Part shown: positions 21,903-35,374 of the stretch, piece by piece
Layout: each line of letters opens with the position of its first letter
Numbering within the stretch: the first letter of the stretch is position 1
Source: Siphonodentalium dalli
Taxonomy: Eukaryota; Mollusca; Scaphopoda; Gadilida; Siphonodentaliidae
Direction of reading: 5' to 3'
DNA length: 64,000 nt
Assembly (NCBI GenBank): GCA_032622095.1
Contig: CP136066.1
Coordinates: 133,641,917 to 133,705,916 of the forward strand
Position numbers and translations under genes: made by a program
Notes under the pieces: model-generated
Told to the model about the DNA's origin: nothing
Databases searched by the model: none
What the model saw: only the letters and a program-made list of their open reading frames with translations

Positions 21903-24260
21903 TTAGCTCAACTTTACTTTGTAAAGTTTGAGCTATTGCCATGGCTTGGTATCCGTTGTCCGTGTGTGTTGTGCGTGATTCGTCAACAATTTCCTTTAGC
22001 ACGGGCTACAGGTTGTACCATTGGTCGGATCATTATGAAATTTGTCATGGGCGTTGACATTGACATGTAGATGGGAACAAGACTTTTTTGGGTCATTCGG
22101 CAAAAAAACATTGGCCGCCAGCGACCATCTTGGATTTCAAAATTCAATCCATTAGCACGGGCTACAGGCCATACTGTTTATGGATTTGTCATGGATGTTA
22201 ATATCGAGATGTAGATGGGAATGTGTCATTTTGGGGTCATTCGGCCAAAAAACATGGCCACCAGCAGCCATCATGGATTTTAGTTTTACTCTTTGCATGA
22301 CCAAATCCTTTGGCACAGGCTACAGGTTGTACCTTTAGTCGGATCATCATGAAATTGATCATGAATGTTAATATTGACATGTAGATGGGAACGAGTCATT
22401 TTGGGGTCATTTGGCCATAAAACATAGCCACCAGCAGCCATCTTGGATTTTAACAGGTTGAGTGCCACTACGAGTTATCTCGTAGTACGCAACCTTCCAT
22501 GGCGTGTAACTGACAAATGGAAGCAGTGGAATAGGTCGATACACCACGAAAACCCGCCTCGGGACATCAGAACACTGATTTTATCAAATAAATAGTGTGG
22601 CTCTCCTTCCATTGTTCAACAGAATGAGCACCATCAGCACATATATTCTACTCAAAATGGTCAAGTTGTGAGTGAATACAGCTGACACTGTCTCACTGAG
22701 TGACCACCAGAGGCAGTCGTGTGTGGTCAATTGGACTGGTTTTTTGGTAGTCAATAGACTGATAATGTGCACGCTTGCAAACAGTCGGGGTGTGGATATT
22801 CACAATGTACAAACATGCGAAGGCAGTTTCGGGGAATGGTTACATCGTTGTGTTTCAACACATTGAAACTTCGCACAATCACCCACAAACGTCACACAGG
22901 CCTGCTAAATATGTTCCCACTCACGCATGTGCGAATGGACGCATCCAATACAAGATAAGCGGATAATCCATGACGTTATGCTCGTTGATGCTACCAGTAT
23001 CTCATTATTAGGGAACACAGCAGTTGTTTTTGGAATACACTGTGCCGTTCCATTTGGGGGCTAGGTATTTTATTATTTATAATTCAAGTCTAGCGGAACA
23101 ATTACTCCCCAAAGCTACATTGTATCCTCTTCCGAACGTGTTGGACAACGGAAAGCGTAACAATTACCGTACTTTAGACGTCATGCAGTCCATCGAACTG
23201 TTCTGCATGTATGTACGGATAAATAGTTTTGTGTAGCATAGAGGTTTAGTGTAAAGGGTAACTTATTTCCAGCCGGATAGATTATATGGAATCGTTACAT
23301 GTAGCACACTCCTGAATGTACAGGGATCTATTTGGCTACTTGCATGCATGGTTACTTTAATTTTGTGCTGACAATTCTTCCTACACTATTATTTTGGGCT
23401 GTACTTTGGAACCCAATATAGCATAGTCCTAAATCAGGCTAAATGCGAGATAACTTACAATGCCCGATACAACAGAAGATAAATGCTCGTAAAGATGCAT
23501 GCTCGTAGTCATTACTGCATGGACGAAATAAACTCATCCTCACAGGAAACAAGTTCACCCGATTCCACGACGGATTCACTGTCTGTAGCCATGCATGCTC
23601 ATATAAGTATAATTTGCTCCAGCGTGCATCAGCCATAATATAACTATATAACGAGCTATAACCACCACAAGGACACACGCACCTCCATAAATATGCTTAC
23701 CACCAAAATAACTTGTTTGGGTTACATTCTGCTTCATATTTGTTGCTCAAACGTGTCCAGTTGTGTCTACGAGATAACTCGTAGTTGGCACTGGTGGTGG
23801 GAATACCCAAATTCCTTCCGCCATTGCCGGCTACGAGTTATCTCGTAGTACTATCAATCGCCGTTTCTGTCATCTAAAGTCGCGATGTCATCCAATTCTT
23901 GCTTCATTGAAGCCAAATTATGGTCTACTAGAGGTATCTATCTTGCCACGATTTGGCAAACTGGCGAGATTACTAATTGATTTCCGGCACTCAACGTGTT
24001 AATCTTTGCATGACTAAATCCTTTGGCACACCCTACAGTCCAGGAAGCTATCAAATGTTTTTGAATTTCATTGGAAAACATAGCCATCAGTAACCATCTT
24101 GGATTTAACTTTTATATATACATGTATATATCTCTTCATGTTGATAATCTAGTATTACTTAGACATTTCAACTTTCTGCATTCCTAATCGCTCCATTGAC
24201 TGTAACACATGAAATTATTCCCTTTCCAAGTTAAGCTACAGTGTCATTGACACTTTCATT
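21903..24260 (+). mobile_element. Family A element copy 2, carrying a TTAA-flanked insert
   Basis: The 5' hairpin TTAGCTCAACTTTACTTTG is at 21903; the 3' end GTGTCATTGACACTTTCATT is at 24241-24260. Units at 22000-22450 and 24003-24180 are separated by a 1.5 kb insertion. Confidence 0.75.
22454..23998. mobile_element. piggyBac-like non-autonomous element, TTAA target duplication
   Basis: The ends are CAGGTTGAGTGCC and GGCACTCAACGTG, flanked on both sides by TTAA (22450-22453, 23999-24002). Subterminal palindromes CTACGAG-TTAT-CTCGTAG lie at 22468-22485 and 23831-23848, and the inverse form at 23767-23784. The empty site gattTTAAtctttgcat matches a unit at 25756. No transposase was recognised in the interior. 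Confidence 0.85.
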
Positions 24261-24367
24261 CTGAATTTCGTTGAAAAAAACATCGCTGCCAGGCCACATC
24301 CCTCATCCGATTGTCACCAAACTTCATATGGATTCTCAGGGTGACTCGAGTTGTGAGCTTACCATTT

Positions 24368-25400
24368 TTAGCTCAACTTTACTTTGTAAAGTTTGAGCTA
24401 TTGCCATGGCTTGGTATCCGTCGTTTGTGTGTGTGTCCATGTGTGCATGTGTGATTCGTCAACAACTTCCTTTAGCACGGGCTACAGGTCGTACCTTTGG
24501 TCGGATCTTTACAAAATTTGTCATAGCTATTGTCATTGACATGTAGATGGGAACGAGTCATTTTGGGGTCATTCGGAAAAAAACATGGCCACCAGCTGCC
24601 ATCTTGGATTTCAAAATTCAATCAATCAGCACGGGCTACAGGTCCTAATATTCATCTGATTATCATGAAATTTGTCATAGCTATTGTCATTGACATGTAG
24701 AAGGTAACGAGTAATTTTGGGGTCAATCAGCCATAAAACATGGCCACCGGCAGCCATCTTGGATTTTCCTCTTTGCATGACTAAATTGTTTGGCACGGGC
24801 TACAGGTCCTACCTTTGGTCAGATCATATTGAAATTTGTCATGGATGTTAACAATTACATGTAGATGGGAACAAGTTATTTTGGGGTCATTCGACCATAA
24901 AACATGGCCACCGGCAGCCATCTTGGATTTTACTCTTTGTATGACTAAATCCTTTGACACAGGCTACAGGTCGTATCTTTGGTCGGATCATCATGAAATT
25001 TGTCATGGATGTTAACATTGACATGTAAATGAGAACGAGTCATTTTGGGGTCATTTGGCCAAAAAACATGTCCGCTGGTAGCCATCTTGGATTTTACTCT
25101 TTGCATGACTAAATCCTTTGGCACACCCTACAGTCCACTTCCCTCAGCCGTTCATCACCAAACTTCATATTAATCTTGATATTGATCTAATAGATGGAAG
25201 CTATCATGTTTTTAGAATGATTCTAAAACATAGCCGCCAGCAACCATCTTGGATTTTACTTTATATATATATCTCTTCATGTTGATAATCTAGTATTACT
25301 TAGTCATTTCAACTTTCCGCATTCCTAATCGCTCCATTGACTGTTACACATGTAATTATTCCCTTTCCAAATTCAGCAACAGTGTCATTGACACCTTAAT
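24368..25400 (+). mobile_element. Family A element copy 3
   Basis: The hairpin start is at 24368; four or five units follow; a diverged 3' end AGTGTCATTGACACCTTAAT is at 25381-25400. Confidence 0.72.
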
Positions 25401-25800
25401 ATTTTAATTTTTTTTTTAAATATTGCCACCAGTGGCCATCTTGGATTTGACATTTGAATCTAGCCACACACCCTGCAGATTACAATTATTGGCGAAATGT
25501 TTTGAACATTTACAGGCATGTTTGGGATAAATTCTAGATGGGAATATTGAATTTGAACGATTTTCATTGAAAAACATGGCAGCCATCTTGGATTTTACTC
25601 TTTCCATGACTAAATCCTATGGCACACTATACAGGCCACATCCCTGATATGATCTTCACCAAAATACATATGGATCATTGGGGTGACCTTTCGATGGGAG
25701 ATAATAAATGTTTGTAAAATTAAATAAAAAACATGGCTGCCGGCAGCCATGTTGAATTTTAATCTTTGCATAACTAAATCCTTTGGCACACCCTACAGTA
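25401..25800 (+). repeat. Subfamily A' units
   Basis: Two to three units with agtggccatcttggattt, cacaccctgcagatt and ctttgcataactaaatcctt. Confidence 0.7.
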
Positions 25801-25811
25801 AAATCATATCT

Positions 25812-26075
25812 GTCTGGCAGGGAATTAGCCTGTCATACTTGTGTTTTCGTTACTATTGTCAGAACTGCACTAAAAAAAAATGTTATATTTTAGACCACAC
25901 CACAGAATTAAAACTTCAGTACAAAGGGTTAATTCCAGTGGCTATTTTACCTGAGGGAAATCACACGGAAGAGCTCAGGTGTGATGTATTTTTTATTCTA
26001 AAAACACACAAGGCTATTGACCAATCAGGGCCTAGTGTCTATTTTATTCTCTGCTATATAGAATTAGTTGAACAC
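25812..26075 (+). repeat. Dispersed repeat H, copy 1
   Basis: About 250 bp shared with 27228-27475 (gcagggaatt, gtcagaactgcact, attttagaccacaccaca, ctattgaccaatcagg). The long open frame across it (25749-26231) also covers A' sequence and is not a gene. Confidence 0.8.
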
Positions 26076-26889
26076 ATATATGCTCTCTTCAAAGAGCTGA
26101 AGCATTTTCTTAAATACATCCAAGTTTTAGTACTATTAACCTTCAAATGGCCATACCCACCACTGGAAATATCACATTTTCATGATATTTACCTGTACAT
26201 CACTGGCTATAAAATCCAAAATACTTGTTAGTTTAGCTTCTTATAACAATTGCTATATGTGTCATTAACTTGCTCATATAATGAGTCATTTTCATCATCA
26301 TGTGACCATTACTACCTTGAAAAATTCTGAAAATACCTTGGAAAAATTAGCATTTTTTATAAAAAAAATAATGCTATTTTTGGGCTGATGTTAGTGAAAG
26401 AAGACATCAGCAGCAAGAACAGTCACATCATGCATGAGAGATTCAGTGGATTAAAAGACCAAGTTGTGAAAAATACATCAAAACACTTTAAAGTGACTCC
26501 CAGGGATAAAAAATGCAAAAAAGCTCATTTTTGCCTTTTAGGTTACACTGGTGTAAATGTTTTCCGTAGGCCTCAGTGCAAACTTTTTAGCGTCTATTGT
26601 TTACAATATAAATCCCAGGTCCAAAATTTATTTAAATCTGAAAGAATGACATTTGCGGAAGCTTTTTATGTAAAAATAAATCATACGTCTAGCACGTATG
26701 CCGGGGTGGGTGGGTGGTCAAAGCCACCAACAAGCAATTTTTTCCGCAACTAAAAAAAAAAATTCCTGCTTGTTTTTTAGTGTTTTAGCAATGAGTTGGG
26801 CTTCAAAACCACTTGAATGAGAGAAATAATGTAATTCTAACTGTAAAGTCACTGCAGGCAGTTATCGTGTTGTATTTTGTTGCAAATTT

Positions 26890-26992
26890 TGAAATCCAAG
26901 ATGGCCGCTGGCAGCCATGTTTTTTTGGCCGAATGACCTCAAAATGACTCATTCCTATTTACATGTCGATGTTAACATCCATGATAAATTGT
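26890..26992 (-). repeat. Single family A unit on the minus strand
   Basis: The complement reads catggatgttaacatcgaca, then gaatgagtcattttgaggtc and ggctgccagcggccatcttg. It is the only inverted unit I saw. Confidence 0.8.
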
Positions 26993-27022
26993 ATGCACAG
27001 AAATTGATATACAGCTGTTTAC

Positions 27023-27232
27023 AGTGAATTCCCCCCACCCCCCCCCCCCCCCCCCGCAAATCTCTGTTTTAGTGTTAAAAGGGGGGGTGGGTGTCAAAAA
27101 ATGGTCGGAAAAAACTGCCGAAAACGGAAAAAAAAATTGGCAGTGGGGGTGGGTGGGTACAAAAAATGATCGAAAGGGAAAAAATGCCATACGTGCCTGA
27201 ATTTTTTTTCCGACCCCCCCCCCCCCCCCTGA
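27023..27232. repeat. Element bounded by C-tracts, G-rich inside
   Basis: C-runs at about 27030-27055 and 27214-27230 flank gggtgggtgtcaaaaaatgg and gggtgggtgggtacaaaaaa. The interior resembles 4905-5116. Confidence 0.6.
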
Positions 27233-27475
27233 GTCTAGCAGGGAATTCGCCTTTAAATCTTGTTTTCGTAACTAATGTCAGAACTGCACTTAAAAAATAT
27301 TGTCATATTTTAGACCACACCACAAAATTAAAACTTCACTACACAGGGCTAATTCCTGTGCCAGTGGCTATTTTAAATGATAGGGAAGAGGTGTGATGTA
27401 TTTTTTATGCTAAAAACACACAAGGCTATTGACCAATCAGGACCCAGTGTCTACTTTATTCTCTCCTATATATTC
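27228..27475 (+). repeat. Dispersed repeat H, copy 2
   Basis: Second copy of the 25812-26075 repeat, with several small indels. Confidence 0.8.
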
Positions 27476-28177
27476 CTCCCGCATCCGCTTGATGTCACCC
27501 CAAACCATATTGACACCAGTGTAACCTTCATATGGATCTTCTGGGTGACCTTAGATGGGAGCTGTCAAATTTTTCTGAATTTCTTTGAAACCATGGCCAC
27601 TGGCAGCCATATTGGATTATAGAGATTAGTATTATTCACCCTAAGGTTTCTGACCTGTTCATGCCCTCTGGATATTTCGTCCTTTGTTGGAACATCCAGT
27701 TTTATATTGTTTCGCCAACATCAAGTGTTGTTCTCGATGTCTGAGTCAGTATGTGAGACATGTGACACAATATAAGTGGTAGTTGTGTTTACTGACTAGC
27801 TTTTGTGAGCATTTGATATAGCCCTAATGTGTTGTTTGATTCTTGTTGTAAGAGTTTAAAAAGATTGTTGGGAGGGGTTTATTTTTTTTATAAATTATTT
27901 GTTGAGTGCTTGTGTCAAGTGTTTGATCTGTATGTCCTGCATGTTTTGGAAGGGTGTACCACTAGGTTATTGTCCAGTAATTGGGAGTTGTATACTGGCC
28001 AGGGCTTTGGCAATGCTGAGTATATTAGTTAAATTGTTTGTGCTTGTGCTTGTGCCTGGTGCATCAGTACTGTGACATATTGTACGTCTTTTGGCCTTAA
28101 GAGGGCGTTTGCGTGGTAGGGTATCTTTTTTCAGTCTGATTTCAGTGACTTAAATGAAGTATGGGTCTTTGACTTTT

Positions 28178-31100
28178 TAGCTCACCTGAGACAAAGTCTC
28201 CGGTGGAGCTATAGTCATCACTCCTCGTCTGTCGTCCGTCCGTGCGTCCGTCTGTCCGTCAATTTTTTTTTAAACATCTTCTCCTCTGAAACCATCATAC
28301 CGAATTGGTTCATATTTGGTGTGGATGTTCCCTAGGTGACTCTCATTCAGATTTGTTCAAATGAGGTCACTGGATCAAATAGTTGCGAAGCCAGGGCCAT
28401 AACTCGATTCCTCCATAGTAATTCTTACAACGACTTCTTGTTCAGAACCATTGGGCCGATTTAGCTAATATTTGGTATGGAGGGTCCTTGGGTGACTGGT
28501 GTTCAGACTTGTTCAAATGAGGTCACCCGGTCAATTAGTTGAGAAACCAGTAGTAGAGGCTCTTATGTCCATTTTTTGGCTCCCGTGTGCATTTTGTGAA
28601 GAAATATAGCGACTGTGCTAATGATGTTGCCTGATATATCAGGCCCCAGAAAACAAATGTTAGACACCTGGGGGTCGCGACTGGGTGGATTTATGACGTC
28701 ATCAAGTAGGCACTCCGTCAGTTTGATTAATAGCTAGTAGTGAAATTATGATAGGAAATAAAATATTTCTCCACTGTTTGGATACTATTACAACAAGCTT
28801 CACTTTGACAGAAAAATTGACCACATTAAACCAAGATGGCTGCCAAAATGGCGACCGAAATTTGGAAAATTTAAGAATTTTCACACTTGTCTCTCAAAAC
28901 ATTGACGGTTGTATGAAATCGGTGGCTAATAGCAACTTAATGTTAAATAAATTTTAATACCTAACCATTTGAACATAATAATATGTCCTACTTTGGTTCT
29001 TATTCCTACCAAATATCGTCAAAATGTGAATTCATAAATATTCTATGAAAATTTACCAAAAATCGATTTTGTGACTCGAGCTAAGTGTTGGCAAGAAAAT
29101 AGCTGAATTTGATGAAGAAAATGTGCAACAATTTTAAATATATAGATTGCCATATAATTACAACCACCAAAAATGCATATATTCAAGATGGCGGCCAAAA
29201 TGGTTCCCAAATTAGAAAAATCATTAAAATATTTCCAATTTTCATTGAATCACTTCTCTAATGAGCGATTTAGTGAATACAGGTGAATGAATATATTTGC
29301 TCCATGTTGGCGAAGAACATGGAGTTATGAAACAATATGAATATGTTGTGAACAATGGCTGTTTATACTCAAGATTTCAAGAGAATGAAATCACGAAAAT
29401 GAGACAAAATCATCAAAATGGCAACTATGGACAATTTCAGAGTTGGCATTGAGTCTGGGAGGAAAATTTAGATAGTAAAATGATTTTGTTTCGCCATCAA
29501 TGATTCTATTGCATCACAGTTCCTCTTGACAGTGAAATTTGGAGCTCAAAATCTAAGATGGCTCCCAAAACGGCGACCGAAATTTTAATAATTGTTGATT
29601 TTTTACACTCGCCTCTTAAATTAAACACAGCGGTTTGAAATCAGTGGCTAATAACAACCATATTTTCCAATAACTTCTAATATCTAATCATTCGACAACC
29701 ATGACATGTTACATTGACATATATTTAAGCATATGCATCTAAATTCAAGATGGTGACGTAGATGGTCACCAAAATGGAGAAATCATCTAAATTTGCTAGT
29801 TTCATTGATAACGCTCCTAATGTGGGTTTCAGTGACTACTGGTACACAAATTTGTTTCCTGTTGGCAAACGACCCAGGAGTGCTGATGCAATATGAATAT
29901 TTTGCGAACAGTAGCTGTTACCCGAGATTTCATGAGAGTGGAAACATAGAAACCATGAAAATTAGATAAATTCATCTGATGCTGACCTGTTTGGAAAATA
30001 TCCAAATCTGAATATATGCTGGTTACACCATCATTATAGGTACGTCGGAAAAATCCCTAACTCAACAATACGGGTGTTGGTATTGAGCAATACTTTAATT
30101 ACTTCATCTTGATATCGTCCCCCTTATGGAATTTGGATGAAACTTGTTCAATTTATTCTTGTATTGCTCATGTAATGCCATCATACTAAGTCAATTATAC
30201 AGAAATTAATTGAATGGACATCGAACAATGCAGTACCCAAAAACAGTAGCGGAATATAATGCGTTGACATTACAGACAGCTTCCATGTTAACATGCTTTA
30301 TTTATTAGTGTATACTTAGTCCATATATTTAAGAATTTGAGCTAATATTTGTGGGATTAGTCTTTGATATTGATATACATGTATGAAAACACAGGGTACA
30401 CTTTTGTGAACCTGCGGAAATTTCCTTGAATAACATCTAGTTAAAATCCAATGCACCGGGTGGGTGCATCAGGGGATTATACGACAATAATAGCTTTGCC
30501 GCAGACTACCAAACGAGAGCCTTCAGATGTGCGCTCTATGTGTCTTCTGTGAAGAAGAATGCGTTATTGGATTTTTAGCAGACCATACAAACAATAGCAA
30601 CTATCGATAAATTATATTCACGTTCGTACCAAAACAGAAACTGCCGTTGAGCACTGAAAAACTTAAAGGTCAACTCACTGACTCCATACCCAAGATCTGC
30701 GAAAGCGTGGCTAATCGATAGAGCTAGGGTAGACAGATAGCCTGATATATAATGAGTTCCATTGGTATATCTGACTTCCACAGAGGAGATAGTTCTCTGG
30801 ACATCACATATAATGCAAGTTCGTTCCATGTATGTTCCCCATCTAACCGGTGCAGAACTGATGCATACATCATGTTTATATTAGATACACTCATGTCATA
30901 TCTGTTGCATGTGTTATCGAAGTTCTTCCATGCTTGCGTTATACGGTCTCATAAAAATGTCATACAAGAAACATGTTGACACCAATTTTGTTTTAAATTA
31001 CTGCACTTCTGTAATTGTATCGGCTATCGGTAACGTTCCAGATAAAACTAATAGGATGTATATTCCCGCACAGTTCGATTTTGGCTGCAGAGGCGATTGA

Positions 31101-34100
31101 ACTCACCGACATGTTGAGATACATGTATTATTTGGTGGAATGTTTGTAAAATTCCTTCCAGATGTTTTATAGAGGAACATTTGCTATCACACTGCAATGA
31201 ATTCAGGTCTGCAGAAAACAAGGTCGTTAAATGTTGAAAAGCTTATACTTTCCTGAGCATCAGTTGAAGTCAATTCCAGTTGTCGACTCTTAAAATAGCT
31301 AGCAATCCACAATCTTCTCTCAATTCAAGCATAACTTTTTTGTCTATCACTTCCATTTTATTTTTTCGGAGTATCTATATATCCCCACGCTTTCAGCTTG
31401 TAACTGACCTTCTTGTCGGATCCGACTATTATGGTTGTACGGTGTGCCAGCAAATGATATAAACTGCATGTTTTCGGTGGACAATTAAAGGATTCCATAC
31501 GAGTTTTCGGGGTTTCTGTGAATCTAAGATCTTTACTTTCTGTGAACGAACAGTCGCTGTATAATGCTATTGAAAGTCCCCATGTGGACGTTTTGCAAGA
31601 AATCTTAATAAACGTTCCATTAAATGGTCTTGATTACCCATCACTTTATCCAGTTGCTTCGATGCCCCATCATATGGCATGGACCAAAGATGAGATTCTG
31701 GTGTTTCGGTGAGGTATTTCATATCCAGCCATTAGGCCTTTTGCTTTTCACGATATTTTCCGTTGACATCCAGGAAGAAGTTGAGGAGCCGTTATTGGCA
31801 CTTGCTGCACCCGGCGTGGAGAATGACAAACCTTCCGTTATTTTTGACCGATAGTGATGTTTTTGTTATATTCTAAAATAAACTGACCAACATTATCTCG
31901 ATTATGCGAACAGTAAAGTGAACCTGCAATGTATATGCTATGAAGTCAGCGACCATATTGATATTTATTTCATAAATCTGTATTATGGACTAATCATGCC
32001 ACAGCCGAAGCAAACATGCTATAACATCTCTTATATGCAATCGGGGTGTTCTGGGGAGCTCTGCTGTTAGCCTGCGGGCTGTTTGTAATTCAACTGCAGT
32101 TGCTGGGGCGCATTGGTTGTAGATAGCCTCTCATCACTTTGACGAAGTAACAAGAGTGGTGCATGTGCTGACTCACGTGTTGAGGGGTGTGACTATGTCT
32201 CAACTATTCAAACGATGATTGGGCGACAAAACACACCTATATGCCAAAAACAAGAAAATAAAACTGTCTCATAATTAGATATGAAATAAGGTTCCCCTGC
32301 TTTGCACTAAATTATGTAAGGCCCGTGTGTCGCTGGTATTGTAAGTTGAACAATTATATATCCCGGTGGCAGTATGATAGCAATACATCTTCGATAAAGT
32401 CAAGCTCCTGAATATTCTAAATGTTTGTGGCCGGACGAATCCAACGTGACCAACTATTCATCAAGAATAGACAACGAATAAAGCAGATATGTCCCAATTG
32501 AAATAATACAGCCGTAATGTTGGATTTTTCTCTGTATTATAACTGCAGAGATTCTTTTGCGTGTGATTACTCGTTATGCTCTTATAACGACACAGTCAGC
32601 TCATATACGGTTTGAGTTCCTTTCCCAAAACGGGCAGAATTATTTAAATTATATTGGGCAATTTCATGCTCGATTTCTAAGAATCCATTTCGATACATTC
32701 TCGGTTATAAAAAACCCATTTCTGTTCAAACAGAGACACAGCATACCTTAACATGATAGTATCTAATTTATTTTGGGCGAATATATCCACCTCCTTTGCT
32801 AAATGCCATTTGAGGATATAAACATTTGTCAAATTTTATAATTATGAGTTTTGGCAGCCATTTTGGCGACCATCTTGGGTCAAATAGATCAATGTCAAGT
32901 GTAAATGAATGACACTAAACCATATTTAAAACTGTGTACACTTTTGTGTATTTTATTCTGCCTATTTATGTCTAAGGTTAATCTAGAACCTTGAGAACCA
33001 AATTGTTTATTTAATTTGCATTTTTCGGAGTATGGGACAACAATTAGAGCCAAACTACAACATAATGTTTTCATATATGTCATAACTGATACAAATGACA
33101 AGTTCTCTTGCCACAGTTTACAAATAACCGAAAATGATGTAAGGCCGGGCATGTGTGCCAATAAATTTTTTTCTATATTTCGGTCGCCATTTTGACAGCC
33201 ATCTTGGGTTTTTTAAATCAATTTTGTTCTTTCAAAAGGAAGCTTGTGCAATTTCATCATTGATGTAGAAATATTTGACCTTTTCTGTATTAAATTTTCT
33301 TCCTTGCTCAGTACCCATTCTGCAATTGTTTGTGACTGCCATGATGATGATTTGATCTAATTTTCGTGGTATCATTCTGTTGAATTCTCGGCTATAAACA
33401 GCTATGGTTCACCAACTTTACAAAGTATACCATAAATCCATGGTCTTCCGCGAACAGGGAGCACACATAATCACATATATTCACATTTCCCCAACACATG
33501 AGTGATATCAATAAAAATTTGACAGATTTGGGTCATTTCTTCATTTTGGCAGCCATCTTGGCCGCCATCTTAAACGAAGATGCACTATTTTCAGTGTAAT
33601 TATATGGCAATTCACATATTTAAAATAGTTTTACATTATCTTCATCAAATTCAGTGATTTTCTGTTTAACACTTGGCTAGAATCACAGAATTGAGTTTTG
33701 GTTAACTTTCATGGCACATTTTTGAATTCACATTTTAAAGATAGTTGGCAGGAATGAGATCAGAATTATGACCTATTATGTTGTCGAAATGGTTAGAAAC
33801 TAGAATTCATTCAAATTCAGGTCGCTATCAGCTACAAATTTCAAACAATAGTTAATGTTTCAAGAGGAAAGTGTGAAAAATCATAAATTTTCCGAATTTC
33901 GGTTGCCATTTTGGCGGCCATCTTGGTTTATGGTGGCCACTTTTTCTATCAAGTGGAAGTATGGTGTATTAATTTCACATCAGGGGTGAGCTATTCAATT
34001 TTCTATCATAAATTCACTAGTAGCTAATAATTAAACTGACTTAGTGCATACTCTGAAATTTTTGGGGGCGGCCATCTTGATGACGTCATAAATCCACCCA

Positions 34101-34460
34101 GTCGCGACCCCCAGGTGTCTAACATTTGTTTTCTGATGCTTGAGATATCAGGCAACATCATTAGCATAGTCGCTATATTTCTTCACAAAATCCACACGGG
34201 AGTACATAAGAGCCTCTACTACAGGGCCATAACTCATAGTAATTCTTACAATGACTTCTTCTAAAAAAATATTTGGCAAATGGGGTCACTGGGTCAAATA
34301 GGGGCAGAGCTAGGGACATAACTTTAAAAACAAAAAATTAAATTTTTGCATTTTGACCTTTAATTTTTGTTTAGGACACATCACAGCCTCATATTTCTTA
34401 CCTAGATTTTTCTTAGCATTTTCTTCATCTGTATGGATTTTGGTATTGTTTATTTAACCC
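28178..34460 (+). repeat. Family B repeat, split by a 5.67 kb insertion
   Basis: It begins TTTTAGCTCACCTGAGACAA with a hairpin closing at CCGGTGGAGCTAT, then a CCGTC-rich run and units with gaattggttcatatttggtg, ccctaggtgactctcattca and gccagggccataactc. The remainder resumes at 34222 with cagggccataactcatagta. Its 5' hairpin plan parallels family A. Confidence 0.75.
28551..34221. mobile_element. 5.67 kb element with about 1.4 kb inverted arms, 3-bp target duplication
   Basis: It starts TAGTAGAGGCTCTTATGT and ends with the exact complement; CAG flanks both sides (28548-28550, 34222-34224), and the empty site ccagggccataactc is seen in sister family B copies. The arms (28551-about 29960 and about 32800-34221) stay similar over about 1.4 kb, including ggggtcgcgactgggtggat and several caagatggcggcc blocks. 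The unique centre (about 29960-32800) has no recognisable transposase; open frames at 30575-30829 (-) and 31518-31712 (+) look partly protein-like but are unassigned. Confidence 0.85.
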
Positions 34461-34489
34461 GTTCCACTCTTGTTTTGATATAGAATTCA

Positions 34490-34645
34490 TCCAAGACAGG
34501 ATTACTCCAACATTTTTCATCTGATCAACACCAAATTTGGTATATGAATTTTTGACACTTATATACAGATCAAGTTAAAATATGGGTTTGAACCGATATA
34601 TTTTAACAGAGTTATGGCCCTTTATAATTCACACCTCTTTGCTAG
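34490..34645 (+). repeat. Dispersed repeat family C'
   Basis: Contains caacaccaaatttggtatat, acagatcaagttaaaatatg and acagagttatggccctttat; the same block recurs at 63080-63200. Confidence 0.8.
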
Positions 34646-34859
34646 GCACTATTAATTTTTAAGAGAACACTGAAGCCTGTATTATTGGAAAAAGCCAATT
34701 TATCATAGTGTGGTCACCACAGAGGCATATATATCTGTAAAGGTACAGGTCATTAATTATATAAACTGGCCAGATGACATGTATTATTCTAATCTAAACA
34801 TATCTGTAGCAATTTAACAACAAACTGGTGCTCCCATGGTTATGTGATGACTGACATTC

Positions 34860-35075
34860 AATGATACTGTGAATGGCTTTGATTTCTTCAAGTCTGGAAA
34901 TAGTGTGTCTGACATTTACATAGTGAGGTCCCCATATGGTGAATTTAGTGTTGCTACCCCATACAGCATGCTAGCATCACCAAATACACCCGCGAGGGAC
35001 CTAATTCTGCTTAGTCCTCATCTTCTGGGAAGTATCCTAAGTATCAAATTGACAGTTTGATTTAGTCACTTTTTC
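34860..35075 (+). repeat. Degenerate copy of the 54719 hairpin family
   Basis: Shares aaatagtgtgtctgacattt, gaggtccccat-tggtgaattt and gctagcatcaccaaat with the intact element at 54719-54973; further degraded pieces lie at 35150-35290, 35730-35830, 36590-36730 and 36880-36970. Confidence 0.7.
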
Positions 35076-35374
35076 CATGATAAAATGCATAATTGAGGTG
35101 CTCAATGGGTGTGTATCACCAACTTCAACTGTAGGACTTCAATCTGTTCCTTGGTTTTATTGGCCATTGAGGCCTAATCAGATTGAGGATGAATTTGGTG
35201 ATGCTAGCCTGCCTTCATTAAATCCACATTTTTGGGACCTAATTCTGCAAATGTCAGACATGTCTACTAAATTCAGGTTTGGCCATTTCATATTATTGTT
35301 TTAATCACCACTTATCCAGATGAAATCATACGACTAATATTCAAAGAGAAATGGGGGGGGGGGGGGGTATATAT

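Noticed and set aside
25749-26231. 160-codon + strand open frame
   Set aside because: It starts inside an A' satellite unit and runs across dispersed repeat H, whose other copy at 27228 does not keep the frame.
26388-26753. 121-codon open frame
   Set aside because: No recognisable domain, no splice support, and its tail runs into a G-rich repeat.
31518-31854. Possible ankyrin-like coding segment in the centre of the 5.67 kb element
   Set aside because: Resemblance is loose, the frame shifts midway, and no motif could be confirmed.
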